Shown here in pieces: positions 1-7,700 of a stretch of 12,630 nucleotides of DNA. Within the stretch, counting starts at the first letter, position 1. Each line of letters begins with the position of its first letter. Made by a program: the position numbers and the translations under genes. A model generated the notes under the pieces. It was not told the DNA's origin and did no database searches. It saw only the letters and a list, made by a program, of their open reading frames with translations. This DNA comes from Pseudomonadota bacterium. Lineage in GTDB: Bacteria; Desulfobacterota; Syntrophia; Syntrophales; UBA5619. The stretch covers positions 1 through 12,630 of the forward strand of contig JAHJQP010000222.1 in assembly GCA_018819165.1 (NCBI GenBank), read 5' to 3'.

Positions 1-318
1 CAGCAGGGATTGATTCAGAGTTTTGAGTTCACCCATGAGCTGGCCTGGAATGTATTGAAAGATTATTTAGAGGATAAAGGGATCACGGGTTTGATTGGTT
101 CCAAAGACGCGACGCGTGAAGCATTCAAGAATGGTCTTATCGAGAAAGGCGAGGACTGGATGAAAATGATAGAAGCTCGCAATCTAACCTCGCATACCTA
201 CGACCTCAAGATCGCTCAAGCGGTTGCGGATGATATCTTGGAACGGTTTTATCCTGCCTTTGAGAGTATGGCGAAAAAATTCACTGCACTTCATGATCAG
301 GAAGACAAGAACTCATGA
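1..318 (+). CDS. hepT: HepT-like HEPN toxin (nucleotidyltransferase substrate-binding protein, HI0074 family), 5' partial
   Basis: The reading frame is open to the left edge, so the true start lies upstream; the TTG at 10-12 is an internal leucine codon in a well-conserved segment (IQSFEFTHELAW), not a start. The visible 105 residues match the C-terminal part of the HEPN family that pairs with minimal nucleotidyltransferases. The hallmark RX4HXY motif is intact: counting from the first visible codon, R60, H65 and Y67 in RNLTSHTY (nt 178-201). In characterised HepT/MntA pairs this motif is the RNase active site, and the tyrosine is modified with AMP by MntA, which silences the toxin. The stop overlaps the next gene by ATGA (315-318), so the two are translationally coupled, as expected for toxin and antitoxin. 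The family is sure. Toxicity is inferred from the intact motif; a non-toxic role as a substrate-binding partner remains possible. Confidence 0.88.
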   Translation, partial: QQGLIQSFEFTHELAWNVLKDYLEDKGITGLIGSKDATREAFKNGLIEKGEDWMKMIEARNLTSHTYDLKIAQAVADDILERFYPAFESMAKKFTALHDQEDKNS

Positions 319-1838
319 AATATGGGTTGACTGAAACAACAGTCGAAAACATCTGTGCCGTTTTTGCGCGTTTCCCGGAAATCGAAAAGGCGCTTTTGTA
401 TGGATCTCGCGCCAAGGGGAACTTCAAGACGGGCTCGGATATTGATTTGACGCTCTGCGGCGAGGCGCTAACGTCCGATTTGTGCGCGACGATAGCGTCG
501 GAACTGGATGATCTGATGTTGCCCTACACCATTGATCTATCGGTTTTCAATGAACTCAATCACGCGAAACTCCGGGAGCATATCGCGCGCGTGGGCGTGC
601 TGCTTTATGAGCGTGCCAATCAAGGCGCTGCTATGACGAAGGGGTGGGAAACCAAGATATTGGCGGATACCTGCGAGGTTTTCGCAGATGGCAACTGGGT
701 CGAAAGCAAAGACCAATCACCGGAAGGCATTCGCCTGATTCAAACCAGCAATGTCGGCGAGGGCGTTTTTAAAGAGCGAGGCGAGAAAGCCCGCTATATC
801 TCGGAAGCGACGTTCAAGCGTCTGCGATGCACTGAGATCTTCGAGGGCGACTGCCTAATTTCACGCCTGCCCGATCCGGTCGGACGAAGCTGCATTCTGC
901 CGGACACCGGCGAGCGGATGATCACGGCTGTCGATTGCACAATAGTTCGCTTCAATCCAAAGCAACTCTTTCCAGAATTCTTCAATTATTTCTCGCAATC
1001 ACTCGATTATCTCAAAGCTGTGGAAGTGGAGACGACCGGGACGACGAGGAAGCGCATCAGCAGGAGTAAGCTTGGACAAGTTGCTATCCCCGTTCCCCCG
1101 CTTTCCGAACAGCAGCGGATCGTCGGCATCCTCGACGAAGCGTTTGACGACATCGCCACCGCCAAAACCAACGCCGAAAAGAACCTCCAAAACGCCCGCG
1201 CCCTTTTCGAAAGCCACCTCCAATCCGTCTTCACCCAGCGGGGCGAGGGATGGGTGGAAAAGAGGTTAGGAGATCTGTCAAAGATAAGCTATGGATACAC
1301 GGAATCAGCGTCCACCGAGGAAATAGGACCGAAATTTCTTCGGATTACCGACATACAAAATAACCGAGTTGGGTGGTCTGGCGTGCCGTATTGCACAATT
1401 GAACCAAGTGACTATCCGAAATACAAACTGGCAGAGGGCGACATCGTCTTTGCTCGGACCGGGGCAACGACGGGTAAAAGTTATCTCGTAGTTGATCCAC
1501 CCGAAGCCGTGTTTGCCTCATACTTGATCCGCGTGCAGTTAAACACAAAGGACCTATTGCCCGAGTTCGTGAATCTGTTTTTTCAGACTCAATCGTATTG
1601 GGACAGCATTCGTTCCGGGACTTCTGGCAGCGCGCAAGGAGGCTTCAATGCGACCAAACTTGGGGAACTCTTAATCCCATTTCCGAAGTCACCGAAGGAT
1701 CAACAGGTCATCATCGCCAAGCTCGACACCTTGTCTGGAGAAACCCAACGCCTCGAATCCCTCTACCAGCAGAAACTCGCCGCGCTGGAGGCGTTGAAGA
1801 AATCACTGCTGCACCAAGCCTTCACCGGCCAACTTTAG
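315..1838 (+). CDS. hsdS: MntA-type nucleotidyltransferase antitoxin domain fused in frame to type I restriction specificity subunit HsdS
   Basis: This 507-residue frame holds two proteins that are normally separate. Residues 1-100 are a minimal nucleotidyltransferase: GS at 30-31, ten residues, then D42-I-D44 (the GSX10DXD signature), with a likely third acidic residue at D74 in YTIDL. From M107 (nt 633) onward the sequence is a full HsdS of about 401 residues: first target-recognition domain about 110-255, central conserved helix region about 260-305 (PPLSEQQRIVGILDEAF), second target-recognition domain about 315-450, and distal conserved helix region about 455-507 ending QAFTGQL. HsdS sets the DNA target of the HsdM2S and HsdR2M2S complexes. 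The antitoxin domain would neutralise the overlapping HepT. There is no stop codon in the linker ANQGAA, so a fusion is predicted, although an internal start at 633 could also release free HsdS. Both domains look intact. The two recognition domains differ, so the target should be bipartite; it cannot be read from sequence. Confidence 0.9.
   Translation: MKYGLTETTVENICAVFARFPEIEKALLYGSRAKGNFKTGSDIDLTLCGEALTSDLCATIASELDDLMLPYTIDLSVFNELNHAKLREHIARVGVLLYERANQGAAMTKGWETKILADTCEVFADGNWVESKDQSPEGIRLIQTSNVGEGVFKERGEKARYISEATFKRLRCTEIFEGDCLISRLPDPVGRSCILPDTGERMITAVDCTIVRFNPKQLFPEFFNYFSQSLDYLKAVEVETTGTTRKRISRSKLGQVAIPVPPLSEQQRIVGILDEAFDDIATAKTNAEKNLQNARALFESHLQSVFTQRGEGWVEKRLGDLSKISYGYTESASTEEIGPKFLRITDIQNNRVGWSGVPYCTIEPSDYPKYKLAEGDIVFARTGATTGKSYLVVDPPEAVFASYLIRVQLNTKDLLPEFVNLFFQTQSYWDSIRSGTSGSAQGGFNATKLGELLIPFPKSPKDQQVIIAKLDTLSGETQRLESLYQQKLAALEALKKSLLHQAFTGQL
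622..635 (+). promoter_or_regulatory. Possible internal ribosome binding site and ATG start for free HsdS
   Basis: AAGG at 622-625 lies seven bases before the ATG at 633-635, which is in frame with the fusion and begins MTKGWET, the usual kind of HsdS N-terminus. This could give a stand-alone HsdS besides the fused form. The Shine-Dalgarno match is only moderate, so internal initiation is plausible but unproven. Confidence 0.4.
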
Positions 1839-1850
1839 GGACTCGCCATG
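1837..1850 (+). promoter_or_regulatory. Ribosome binding site and start of hsdR
   Basis: AGGGA at 1837-1841 overlaps the hsdS stop codon TAG (1836-1838) and sits six bases before the ATG at 1848. It supports this start and tight coupling of hsdR to hsdS. Confidence 0.6.
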
Positions 1851-4178
1851 AACGAAGCCGAAACCAGAGCCGAGCACATTGATCCCGCGCTGAAGGCGGC
1901 GGGCTGGGGTGTCGTCGAGGGCAGCAAGATCCTACGCGAGTATCCCATCACGCTCGGCCGCATCGAAGGCCACGGCCGGCGCGGCAAGCCGCTCACCGCC
2001 GATTACGTGCTGGTCTATCGCAACCGCAAACTGGCCGTGGACGAAGCCAAGGCGTGGGACAAGCCGCTGACCGAAGGCGTGGGTCAGGCCAAGGATTACG
2101 CGGCGAAGATAGCTGTGCGCTTCGCGTATGCCACCAACGGTCAGGGTATCTACGGCATTGACATGGAAACCGGCAAAGAAGGCGAGTTGCCGCGCTACCC
2201 CACGCCGGACGAACTCTGGAATCTGACCTTTGCCGAGCAGAACGCCTGGCGCGACCGCTTCGCCGCCGTGCCATTCGAGGACAAGGGCGGCTCGCATCCG
2301 AGCCGTTACTATCAGGACATCGCCGTCGAGCGGGTGATGGAGGCCATCGCGGAGGACCGGCAGCGCATCCTGCTCACACTCGCCACCGGCACGGGCAAGA
2401 CCTTCATCGCGTTTCAGATCGCATGGAAGCTGTTCCACAGCCGCTGGAACCTGAGCCGCGAGCCATCCCGCCGTCCGCGTATCCTCTTTCTCACAGACCG
2501 CAACATCCTCGCCAACCAGGCCTACAACGCCTTCTCCGCCTTCCCCGAGGATGCGATGGTACGGATCGCACCGGAGGAGATCAGCAAGAAAGGAAAGGTG
2601 CCGAAGAACGGCAGCATCTTTTTCACGCTCTTCCAGACCTTCATGAGCGGCCCGCCGAAGGACGACAAGCCGTCGCCCTATTTCGGCGAGTACCCGCCGG
2701 ACTTCTTCGATTTCATCGTCATCGACGAGTGCCATCGCGGCGGCGCGAACGACGAGAGCAACTGGCGCGGCATTCTGGATTACTTCGCCCCCGCCGTGCA
2801 GATGGGCATGACCGCTACGCCCAAGCGCAAGGATAACGCGGACACCTACGCCTACTTCGGCGATCCGGTTTACATCTACTCGCTCAAGGAAGGCATCAAC
2901 GACGGGTTCCTCACGCCGTTCAAGGTGAAGCAGATTTCCACGACGCTCGACGAGTATGTCTATACACCCGACGACCAGTTGATCGAGGGCGAGATCGAAA
3001 CCGGGAAGCGCTACACGGAAACCGACTTCAACAAGATCATCGAGATCAAGGAACGGGAAGCCCACCGCGTGAAGCTGTTCATGGAACAGATCAACCAGAA
3101 CGAGAAGACGCTGGTCTTCTGCGCCACGCAGGATCACGCGCTGGCCGTTCGCGACCTCATCAACCAGATGAAGACGAGCAAAGACCCGAACTACTGCCAG
3201 CGGGTGACGGCTAACGACGGCAAGCTCGGCGATCAGCACCTGCGCGACTTCCAAGACAACGAGAGGACCATCCCGACGATCCTGACCACCTCGCAGAAGC
3301 TCTCGACCGGCGTGGACGCCCGCAATATCCGCAACATCGTCCTGATGCGCCCGATCAACTCGATGATCGAGTTCAAGCAGATCATCGGGCGCGGCACGCG
3401 GCTGTACGACGGGAAGGACTACTTCACGATCTACGACTTCGTGAAGGCGCATCACCACTTCAGCGATCCGGAATGGGACGGGGAACCGATCGAGTCCGAA
3501 CCGCAGGTGCCCGGGCTGATACCCTCGTCCCCGCGTTCATCAGAGGAAGTGCGCGAGCTGAAAGCGGAATACCCGAAACAGAAAAAGATCAAGGTCAAAC
3601 TCGCCGACGGCAAGGAGCGCACCATTCAGCACATGATGGTGACGAGTTTCTGGCACCCGGATGGCACGCCGATGTCGGCGCAGCAGTTCATGGAAGCGCT
3701 CTTCGGCAAGCTGCCGGAGTTTTTCAAGGACGAGGCTGAACTGCGCGCCCTGTGGAGCGTTCCGGATACTCGCCGGAAATTGCTGGAGGGGCTTGCAGAA
3801 AATGGTTTCGGCAAGGATCAACTGGCCGAAATGCAGAAAATCATCGACGCGGAAAAAAGCGACCTGTTTGACGTGCTGGCACATGTTGCCTATGCCCTGC
3901 CTCCGATCACCCGCGAAGAACGCGCCGCGAAGGCCAAAGTCATCATCAGCACGCACTTTAACAGCAAACAGCAGGTCTTTCTCTCTTTCGTGTTATCGCA
4001 TTACGTGAGCGTCGGTGTGGAAGAGCTCGATCAAGGGAAGTTGACACCCCTCCTTCGACTCAAATATCACGATTCAATTGCTGATGCCATAGCCGACCTC
4101 GGCAAGCCGGAGGAGATTGGCAGGGTGTTTTCCGGCTTTCAGAAGTACCTCTATCAGCGGCAGGAGGCAGCGGCATGA
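1848..4178 (+). CDS. hsdR: Type I restriction enzyme R subunit (EcoEI-like), ATP-dependent DNA translocase and endonuclease
   Basis: HsdR is the motor and nuclease of a type I restriction complex: it pulls DNA past the HsdM/HsdS core using ATP and cuts at a distance. The N-terminal nuclease region shows a PD-(D/E)xK pattern, probably D52 with E66 and K68 in AVDEAKAW. The helicase core follows: Walker A ATGTGKT at 179-185, DECH at 293-296, TATP at 322-325, and motif VI QIIGRGTR at 511-518. The remaining 250 or so residues fit the C-terminal domain of the EcoEI R family, which docks on the methyltransferase. At 776 residues it has the length usual for this family and shorter than EcoKI-type subunits. 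All key motifs are present, so it should be active. It begins nine bases after hsdS and its TGA overlaps an ATG at 4175. Codon use is GC-rich, like the mfd-uvrA block and unlike tag. Confidence 0.95.
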   Translation: MNEAETRAEHIDPALKAAGWGVVEGSKILREYPITLGRIEGHGRRGKPLTADYVLVYRNRKLAVDEAKAWDKPLTEGVGQAKDYAAKIAVRFAYATNGQGIYGIDMETGKEGELPRYPTPDELWNLTFAEQNAWRDRFAAVPFEDKGGSHPSRYYQDIAVERVMEAIAEDRQRILLTLATGTGKTFIAFQIAWKLFHSRWNLSREPSRRPRILFLTDRNILANQAYNAFSAFPEDAMVRIAPEEISKKGKVPKNGSIFFTLFQTFMSGPPKDDKPSPYFGEYPPDFFDFIVIDECHRGGANDESNWRGILDYFAPAVQMGMTATPKRKDNADTYAYFGDPVYIYSLKEGINDGFLTPFKVKQISTTLDEYVYTPDDQLIEGEIETGKRYTETDFNKIIEIKEREAHRVKLFMEQINQNEKTLVFCATQDHALAVRDLINQMKTSKDPNYCQRVTANDGKLGDQHLRDFQDNERTIPTILTTSQKLSTGVDARNIRNIVLMRPINSMIEFKQIIGRGTRLYDGKDYFTIYDFVKAHHHFSDPEWDGEPIESEPQVPGLIPSSPRSSEEVRELKAEYPKQKKIKVKLADGKERTIQHMMVTSFWHPDGTPMSAQQFMEALFGKLPEFFKDEAELRALWSVPDTRRKLLEGLAENGFGKDQLAEMQKIIDAEKSDLFDVLAHVAYALPPITREERAAKAKVIISTHFNSKQQVFLSFVLSHYVSVGVEELDQGKLTPLLRLKYHDSIADAIADLGKPEEIGRVFSGFQKYLYQRQEAAA

Positions 4179-4204
4179 GAAAGATCAATGAAAACAAAAA
4201 GTAA
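4162..4204 (+). other. Shine-Dalgarno plus nine-codon mini-ORF at the hsdR end, overlapping the tag start
   Basis: AGGAGG at 4162-4167 stands seven bases before an ATG at 4175-4177 that overlaps the hsdR stop (ATGA). That ATG opens a reading frame of nine codons (MRKINENKK) ending in TAA at 4202-4204. The start of tag at 4188 lies inside it in another frame. The site looks like a normal operon start signal that no longer leads to a long gene; it may be a leftover of a former downstream gene, a small leader for tag, or chance. Confidence 0.4.
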
Positions 4205-4790
4205 AAATGATATTTGCCGTTGTCCTTGGGTTGATTTGAGCAAAGTCGATTATGTTGAATACCACGATAAAGAATGGGGTGTCCCAGTTTATGACGACAG
4301 GTTGTTGTTTGAATTTCTGACTTTGGAATCTGCCCAAGCAGGTTTGAGCTGGTACACAATTCTAAAAAAGAGAGAGAATTACCGAAGGGCATTTGAAAAT
4401 TTTGAGCCAGAAAAGATTGCCAGATTTGATCAGGCAAAGATTGAAGGACTGTTGCTGAATCCAGGGATAATCAGAAATAGATTGAAAATTGAAGCTACGG
4501 TAAATAATGCGCATAAATTTCTTGAAGTTCAGGCAAAATATGGAAGTTTTTCAAAATATATATGGGGGTTTGTCGGCGGCAAACCCAAAATCAATAACGT
4601 ACGGAAATTATCAGATTATCCTGCAATAAGCAAAGAGTCGGACACATTAAGCAAAGACTTGAAGAATAGAGGTTTTAAATTTTTGGGTTCTACCATATGT
4701 TATGCGCATATGCAGGCTACGGGTATGGTAAACGACCACTCTCTTGATTGTTTCAGGAAAAGCGAGATCATTGAAAAATATGGTAAATAA
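4188..4790 (+). CDS. tag: DNA-3-methyladenine glycosylase I
   Basis: Tag removes N3-methyladenine from alkylated DNA, opening base excision repair. The 200-residue protein aligns along its length with the E. coli enzyme as I recall it. The zinc site is conserved: C12 (in CRCPW), H26 (in YHDKEWG), H184 and C188 (in NDHSLDC). The base-pocket residues are present as Y25, E47 and W55 in LESAQAGLSW, and the conserved stretches LKKREN, RGFKFLGSTICYAHMQATG are intact. It is therefore probably a working enzyme. The DNA is clearly AT-rich compared with hsdR before it and uvrA after it, which suggests recent acquisition from a low-GC donor. No strong ribosome binding site precedes the ATG at 4188; GAGAAAG at 4177-4183 is the best candidate. 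It lies nine bases after hsdR on the same strand and may be co-transcribed with it. It faces uvrA, 88 bases away. Confidence 0.94.
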   Translation: MKTKSKNDICRCPWVDLSKVDYVEYHDKEWGVPVYDDRLLFEFLTLESAQAGLSWYTILKKRENYRRAFENFEPEKIARFDQAKIEGLLLNPGIIRNRLKIEATVNNAHKFLEVQAKYGSFSKYIWGFVGGKPKINNVRKLSDYPAISKESDTLSKDLKNRGFKFLGSTICYAHMQATGMVNDHSLDCFRKSEIIEKYGK

Positions 4791-4878
4791 CCCGTCCAAC
4801 CAACGGCATGCACGCGGACATTCACCCCCTTTCGGTTTTGTGGCAAGCGTCTGTTTTTGACTGCATGGCCTTTTCCCT

Positions 4879-7698
4879 TCATACACCGGTCCTGAGGATC
4901 TTCCGGAGGAACTGGCCGGTGTATGAGCCCTCCACCTGGGCGACCGCTTCCGGCTTGCCCGTGGCGACGATCCGGCCGCCGCCGGGGCCCCCTTCCGGCC
5001 CGAGATCGATAAGGTAGTCGGCGGATTTAATCACGTCTATATTGTGCTCTATGACCACAACAGTGTTCCCCATCTCTACGAGCCTCATGAGGACGTCTAA
5101 GAGCTTCTGAATGTCGGCAAAGTGGAGGCCGATCGTCGGCTCATCCAGGATGTAGAGGGTGTGGCTGTTCATCCGCTTGCCCAGCTCCCGGGAGAGCTTG
5201 ATCCGCTGCGCCTCGCCTCCGGAGAGGGTTGTCGCCGACTGGCCGAGACGGATGTAGCCGAGGCCGACATCGTAGAGGAGTTGGAGCTTCCCGCGGATGG
5301 CCGGGATGTTCTCGAAAAATCCCAGGGCCTGCTGGACGGTCATCTCCAGGACCTCCGCGATGTTTCTACCCTTGTAGCGGACCTCAAGGGTATCCTGGTT
5401 GAACCGCTTTCCGCGGCAGGCATCGCAGGTCACGTAGACGTCGGGCAGGAAGTGCATCTCGATCTTGATCAGGCCGTTCCCCTCGCAGGACTCGCAGCGG
5501 CCCCCCTTCACGTTGAAGCTGAACCGGCCGGGTTTGTAACCCCTGAGCCGCGATTCGGCCAGGCCGGCGAAGAGGTCCCGGATGTGAGAGAAGACGCCGG
5601 TGTAGGTGACCGGGTTGGAGCGGGGGGTCCGCCCGATGGGCTGCTGGTTCATCAGGATGATCCGCTCGATGCCGCCCAGATCGGCTATGCGGCGGATCTT
5701 CCCGCCGCCTCCCTTATCCCGGTTGAGCCGCCGGGCGAGCGCCTTGTAGAGGGTCTCGATAACCATCGTGCTCTTTCCCGATCCGGAGACGCCGGTCACC
5801 GCGGTGAAGATGCCAACGGGGATCCGGATGTCGATATCCTGGAGGTTGTGCTCGTGCGCCCCCTCCAGGACGATGAACCGCCCCGTAGCGGGCCGCCGTT
5901 TCTCCGGCATGGCAATGGACTTGCGCCCCGAGAGGAAGGCCCCCGTGAGCGAGACCTCGCTTTTGCAGATCTCCTCCGGCGTCCCCTGGAAAACGACCTC
6001 GCCGCCGTCCAGCCCCGCCCCCGGCCCCATGTCGATGATCTGGTCGGATTCCAGCATCATGTCCCGATCGTGCTCCACGACGAGGACGGTGTTCCCCATG
6101 TTGCGGAGGCGCTTGAGGGTGGCGATGAGGCGGACATTGTCTCGCTGGTGGAGGCCGACGGTCGGCTCATCCAGAACGTAGAGCACGCCTACCAGGCCCG
6201 ACCCGATCTGGGTGGCGAGTCTGATCCGCTGGTTCTCCCCGCCGGAAAGGCTCCCCGACGCCCTCTCCAGGCTCAGGTAGTCCATGCCGACGTCCAGGAG
6301 AAAGCTGAGGCGCTGGCGGATCTCTTTCATCACCCGCTCCGTAACCTGCATCTCCTGGGGAGAGAGAGGAATCGCCATGAGAAATGCAAGACATTCCCTG
6401 ATCGGGAGGCGGCAGACCTCATGGATGTTCTTCCCCCCAACGGTCACAGAGAGGTTCTCCTTCTTCAGGCGGGCGCCGAGACAGGTCGGACACTCCCGCA
6501 GGTTGATGTAGCGAGACAGGTCCATGCGGACATGGAGGGAGGCTGTCTCCTTGTAGCGCCGGTCGAGCTGATTGAGAACCCCCTCAAACGGCCGGGTGTA
6601 AAAGTATCTCCGACCGCCCCGATCAGTGTGAAAGCGGATTTTCTCCTCCCCCGAGCCATGGAGAAGGACTCTCCTGATTGTCTCCGGGAGGTCGCCGAAC
6701 GGCGTATTGATGTCGAATCCGTAATGTTCGGAGAGGGTGTCGAGCATCTGAAAGTATTGGAGGGAGTGGCGGCCCGACCAGGGGACGATCGCCCCTTCCC
6801 GGACGGAGAGCTCCTGGTCGGGGACGACCAGCTCCTCGTCGAAGTACATCCGGGTGCCCAACCCTCCGCAGTCCGGGCAGGCCCCGTAGGGGCTGTTGAA
6901 GGAAAACATCCGGGGAGCAAGTTCAGTGATGCTGACGCCGCAGTCCGGACAGGCGTACCGTTCGCTGAAGAGGACCTCCTCCCCGCCGGTCGCGGTGACA
7001 CGGACCAGGCCGTCGGAAAGGCCCGAAGCGGTCTCCAGGGAGTCGCGGAGGCGCTTCCGGATCCCCTCTTTCACGATCAGGCGGTCGATCACGACGTCAA
7101 TGTCATGCCGTCGGTTCTTGTCGAGGGCGATCTCCTCAACGAGCTCCCGGACCTCACCGTCCACGCGGACCCGGACGTACCCCTCCTTCAGGAGTTTTTT
7201 AAACTCCTTCTGGAACTCCCCCTTCTTCCCACGGGCGAGCGGGGCTAAGATCGTCAAACGCGAATTCGCCGGATAAGTCAGGATCGTCTCCAGCATCATG
7301 TCGATGGTCTGGGACTTGATCTCCCTGCCGCATTTGTAGCAGTGGGGAACGCCGATCCGGGCGAACAGGAGACGGAGGTGATCGTAGATCTCCGTCACGG
7401 TCCCCACGGTGGAGCGGGGGTTATGGGCGGCCGTCCGCTGTTCGATCGAGATCGCCGGTGAGAGCCCCTCGATGGACTCCACATCGGGCTTGTCCATCTG
7501 CCCGATGAACTGGCGGGCGTAGGCGGACAGAGACTCCACGTAGCGGCGCTGACCCTCGGCGTAGATCGTGTCGAAGGCAAGCGACGACTTTCCGGAGCCG
7601 CTCACGCCGGTGATGACGACCAGGCGGTCCCGCGGGATGTCGACGCTGATGTTTTTGAGGTTGTGCTGCGCGGCGCCCTTGATCTTAATGTAACTCAT
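4879..7698 (-). CDS. uvrA: Excinuclease ABC subunit A (UvrA), DNA damage sensor of nucleotide excision repair
   Basis: UvrA is the ABC-type ATPase dimer that finds bulky lesions and loads UvrB. I start it at 7698 (939 residues, MSYIKIKG), which matches the usual length of about 940. A start at 7746 would add 16 residues that are only another frame of the upstream gene. First ATPase: Walker A GVSGSGKSS from 31, signature LSGGENQ at 484-490, Walker B LYVLDEPT at 506-513. Second ATPase: GVSGSGKST from 636, LSGGEAQ at 825-831, LYILDEPT at 848-855. Zinc-binding cysteine pairs occur at 120/123 with 403/406, 250/253 with 274/277, and 735/738 with 758/761. The ATG shares one base with the TAA of the surA-like gene (TAATG), and the nearest purine-rich run, GGGA, is ten bases off, so translation is probably coupled. 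It is the last gene of the mfd operon. The signature SGGENQ differs from the common SGGEAQ. Confidence 0.97.
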   Translation of the reverse strand: MSYIKIKGAAQHNLKNISVDIPRDRLVVITGVSGSGKSSLAFDTIYAEGQRRYVESLSAYARQFIGQMDKPDVESIEGLSPAISIEQRTAAHNPRSTVGTVTEIYDHLRLLFARIGVPHCYKCGREIKSQTIDMMLETILTYPANSRLTILAPLARGKKGEFQKEFKKLLKEGYVRVRVDGEVRELVEEIALDKNRRHDIDVVIDRLIVKEGIRKRLRDSLETASGLSDGLVRVTATGGEEVLFSERYACPDCGVSITELAPRMFSFNSPYGACPDCGGLGTRMYFDEELVVPDQELSVREGAIVPWSGRHSLQYFQMLDTLSEHYGFDINTPFGDLPETIRRVLLHGSGEEKIRFHTDRGGRRYFYTRPFEGVLNQLDRRYKETASLHVRMDLSRYINLRECPTCLGARLKKENLSVTVGGKNIHEVCRLPIRECLAFLMAIPLSPQEMQVTERVMKEIRQRLSFLLDVGMDYLSLERASGSLSGGENQRIRLATQIGSGLVGVLYVLDEPTVGLHQRDNVRLIATLKRLRNMGNTVLVVEHDRDMMLESDQIIDMGPGAGLDGGEVVFQGTPEEICKSEVSLTGAFLSGRKSIAMPEKRRPATGRFIVLEGAHEHNLQDIDIRIPVGIFTAVTGVSGSGKSTMVIETLYKALARRLNRDKGGGGKIRRIADLGGIERIILMNQQPIGRTPRSNPVTYTGVFSHIRDLFAGLAESRLRGYKPGRFSFNVKGGRCESCEGNGLIKIEMHFLPDVYVTCDACRGKRFNQDTLEVRYKGRNIAEVLEMTVQQALGFFENIPAIRGKLQLLYDVGLGYIRLGQSATTLSGGEAQRIKLSRELGKRMNSHTLYILDEPTIGLHFADIQKLLDVLMRLVEMGNTVVVIEHNIDVIKSADYLIDLGPEGGPGGGRIVATGKPEAVAQVEGSYTGQFLRKILRTGV
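4880..4925. repeat. 10-bp inverted repeat over the last codons of uvrA
   Basis: CATACACCGG at 4880-4889 and its exact reverse complement CCGGTGTATG at 4916-4925 flank a 26-base loop, which itself holds a TCCT/AGGA pair (4890-4893 and 4907-4910). The arms encode the SYTG and RTGV-stop parts of the UvrA C-terminus. An RNA hairpin could form from either strand at this convergent junction, but neither side is followed by a run of U, so it is not a standard intrinsic terminator. The repeat is directly visible; a function is uncertain. Confidence 0.45.
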
Positions 7699-7700
7699 TA
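7696..7700 (-). promoter_or_regulatory. TAATG stop/start overlap coupling the surA-like gene to uvrA
   Basis: On the minus strand TAA (7700-7698) and ATG (7698-7696) share the base at 7698. No good Shine-Dalgarno is seen in the usual window, which favours termination-reinitiation as the way uvrA is translated. Confidence 0.6.

Noticed and set aside
10..12. TTG at 10 as the start of the HepT gene
   Set aside because: The frame stays open to position 1, and the residues there belong to the conserved body of the HEPN domain, so the gene begins outside the window.
1932..3458. A 508-codon open frame on the minus strand opposite hsdR
   Set aside because: hsdR on the other strand has every motif of its family; this frame has no recognisable domain and a composition typical of antisense shadows in GC-rich DNA.
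4791..4878. Possible intrinsic terminator between tag and uvrA
   Set aside because: Only weak pairings such as GTCC/GGAC with an 18-base loop are present, and the T-run near 4853 has no stable stem before it.
5122..7248. A 708-codon open frame on the plus strand opposite uvrA
   Set aside because: Rich in D, L, P and V with no motif, and fully antisense to a clear uvrA. It is a codon-bias shadow.
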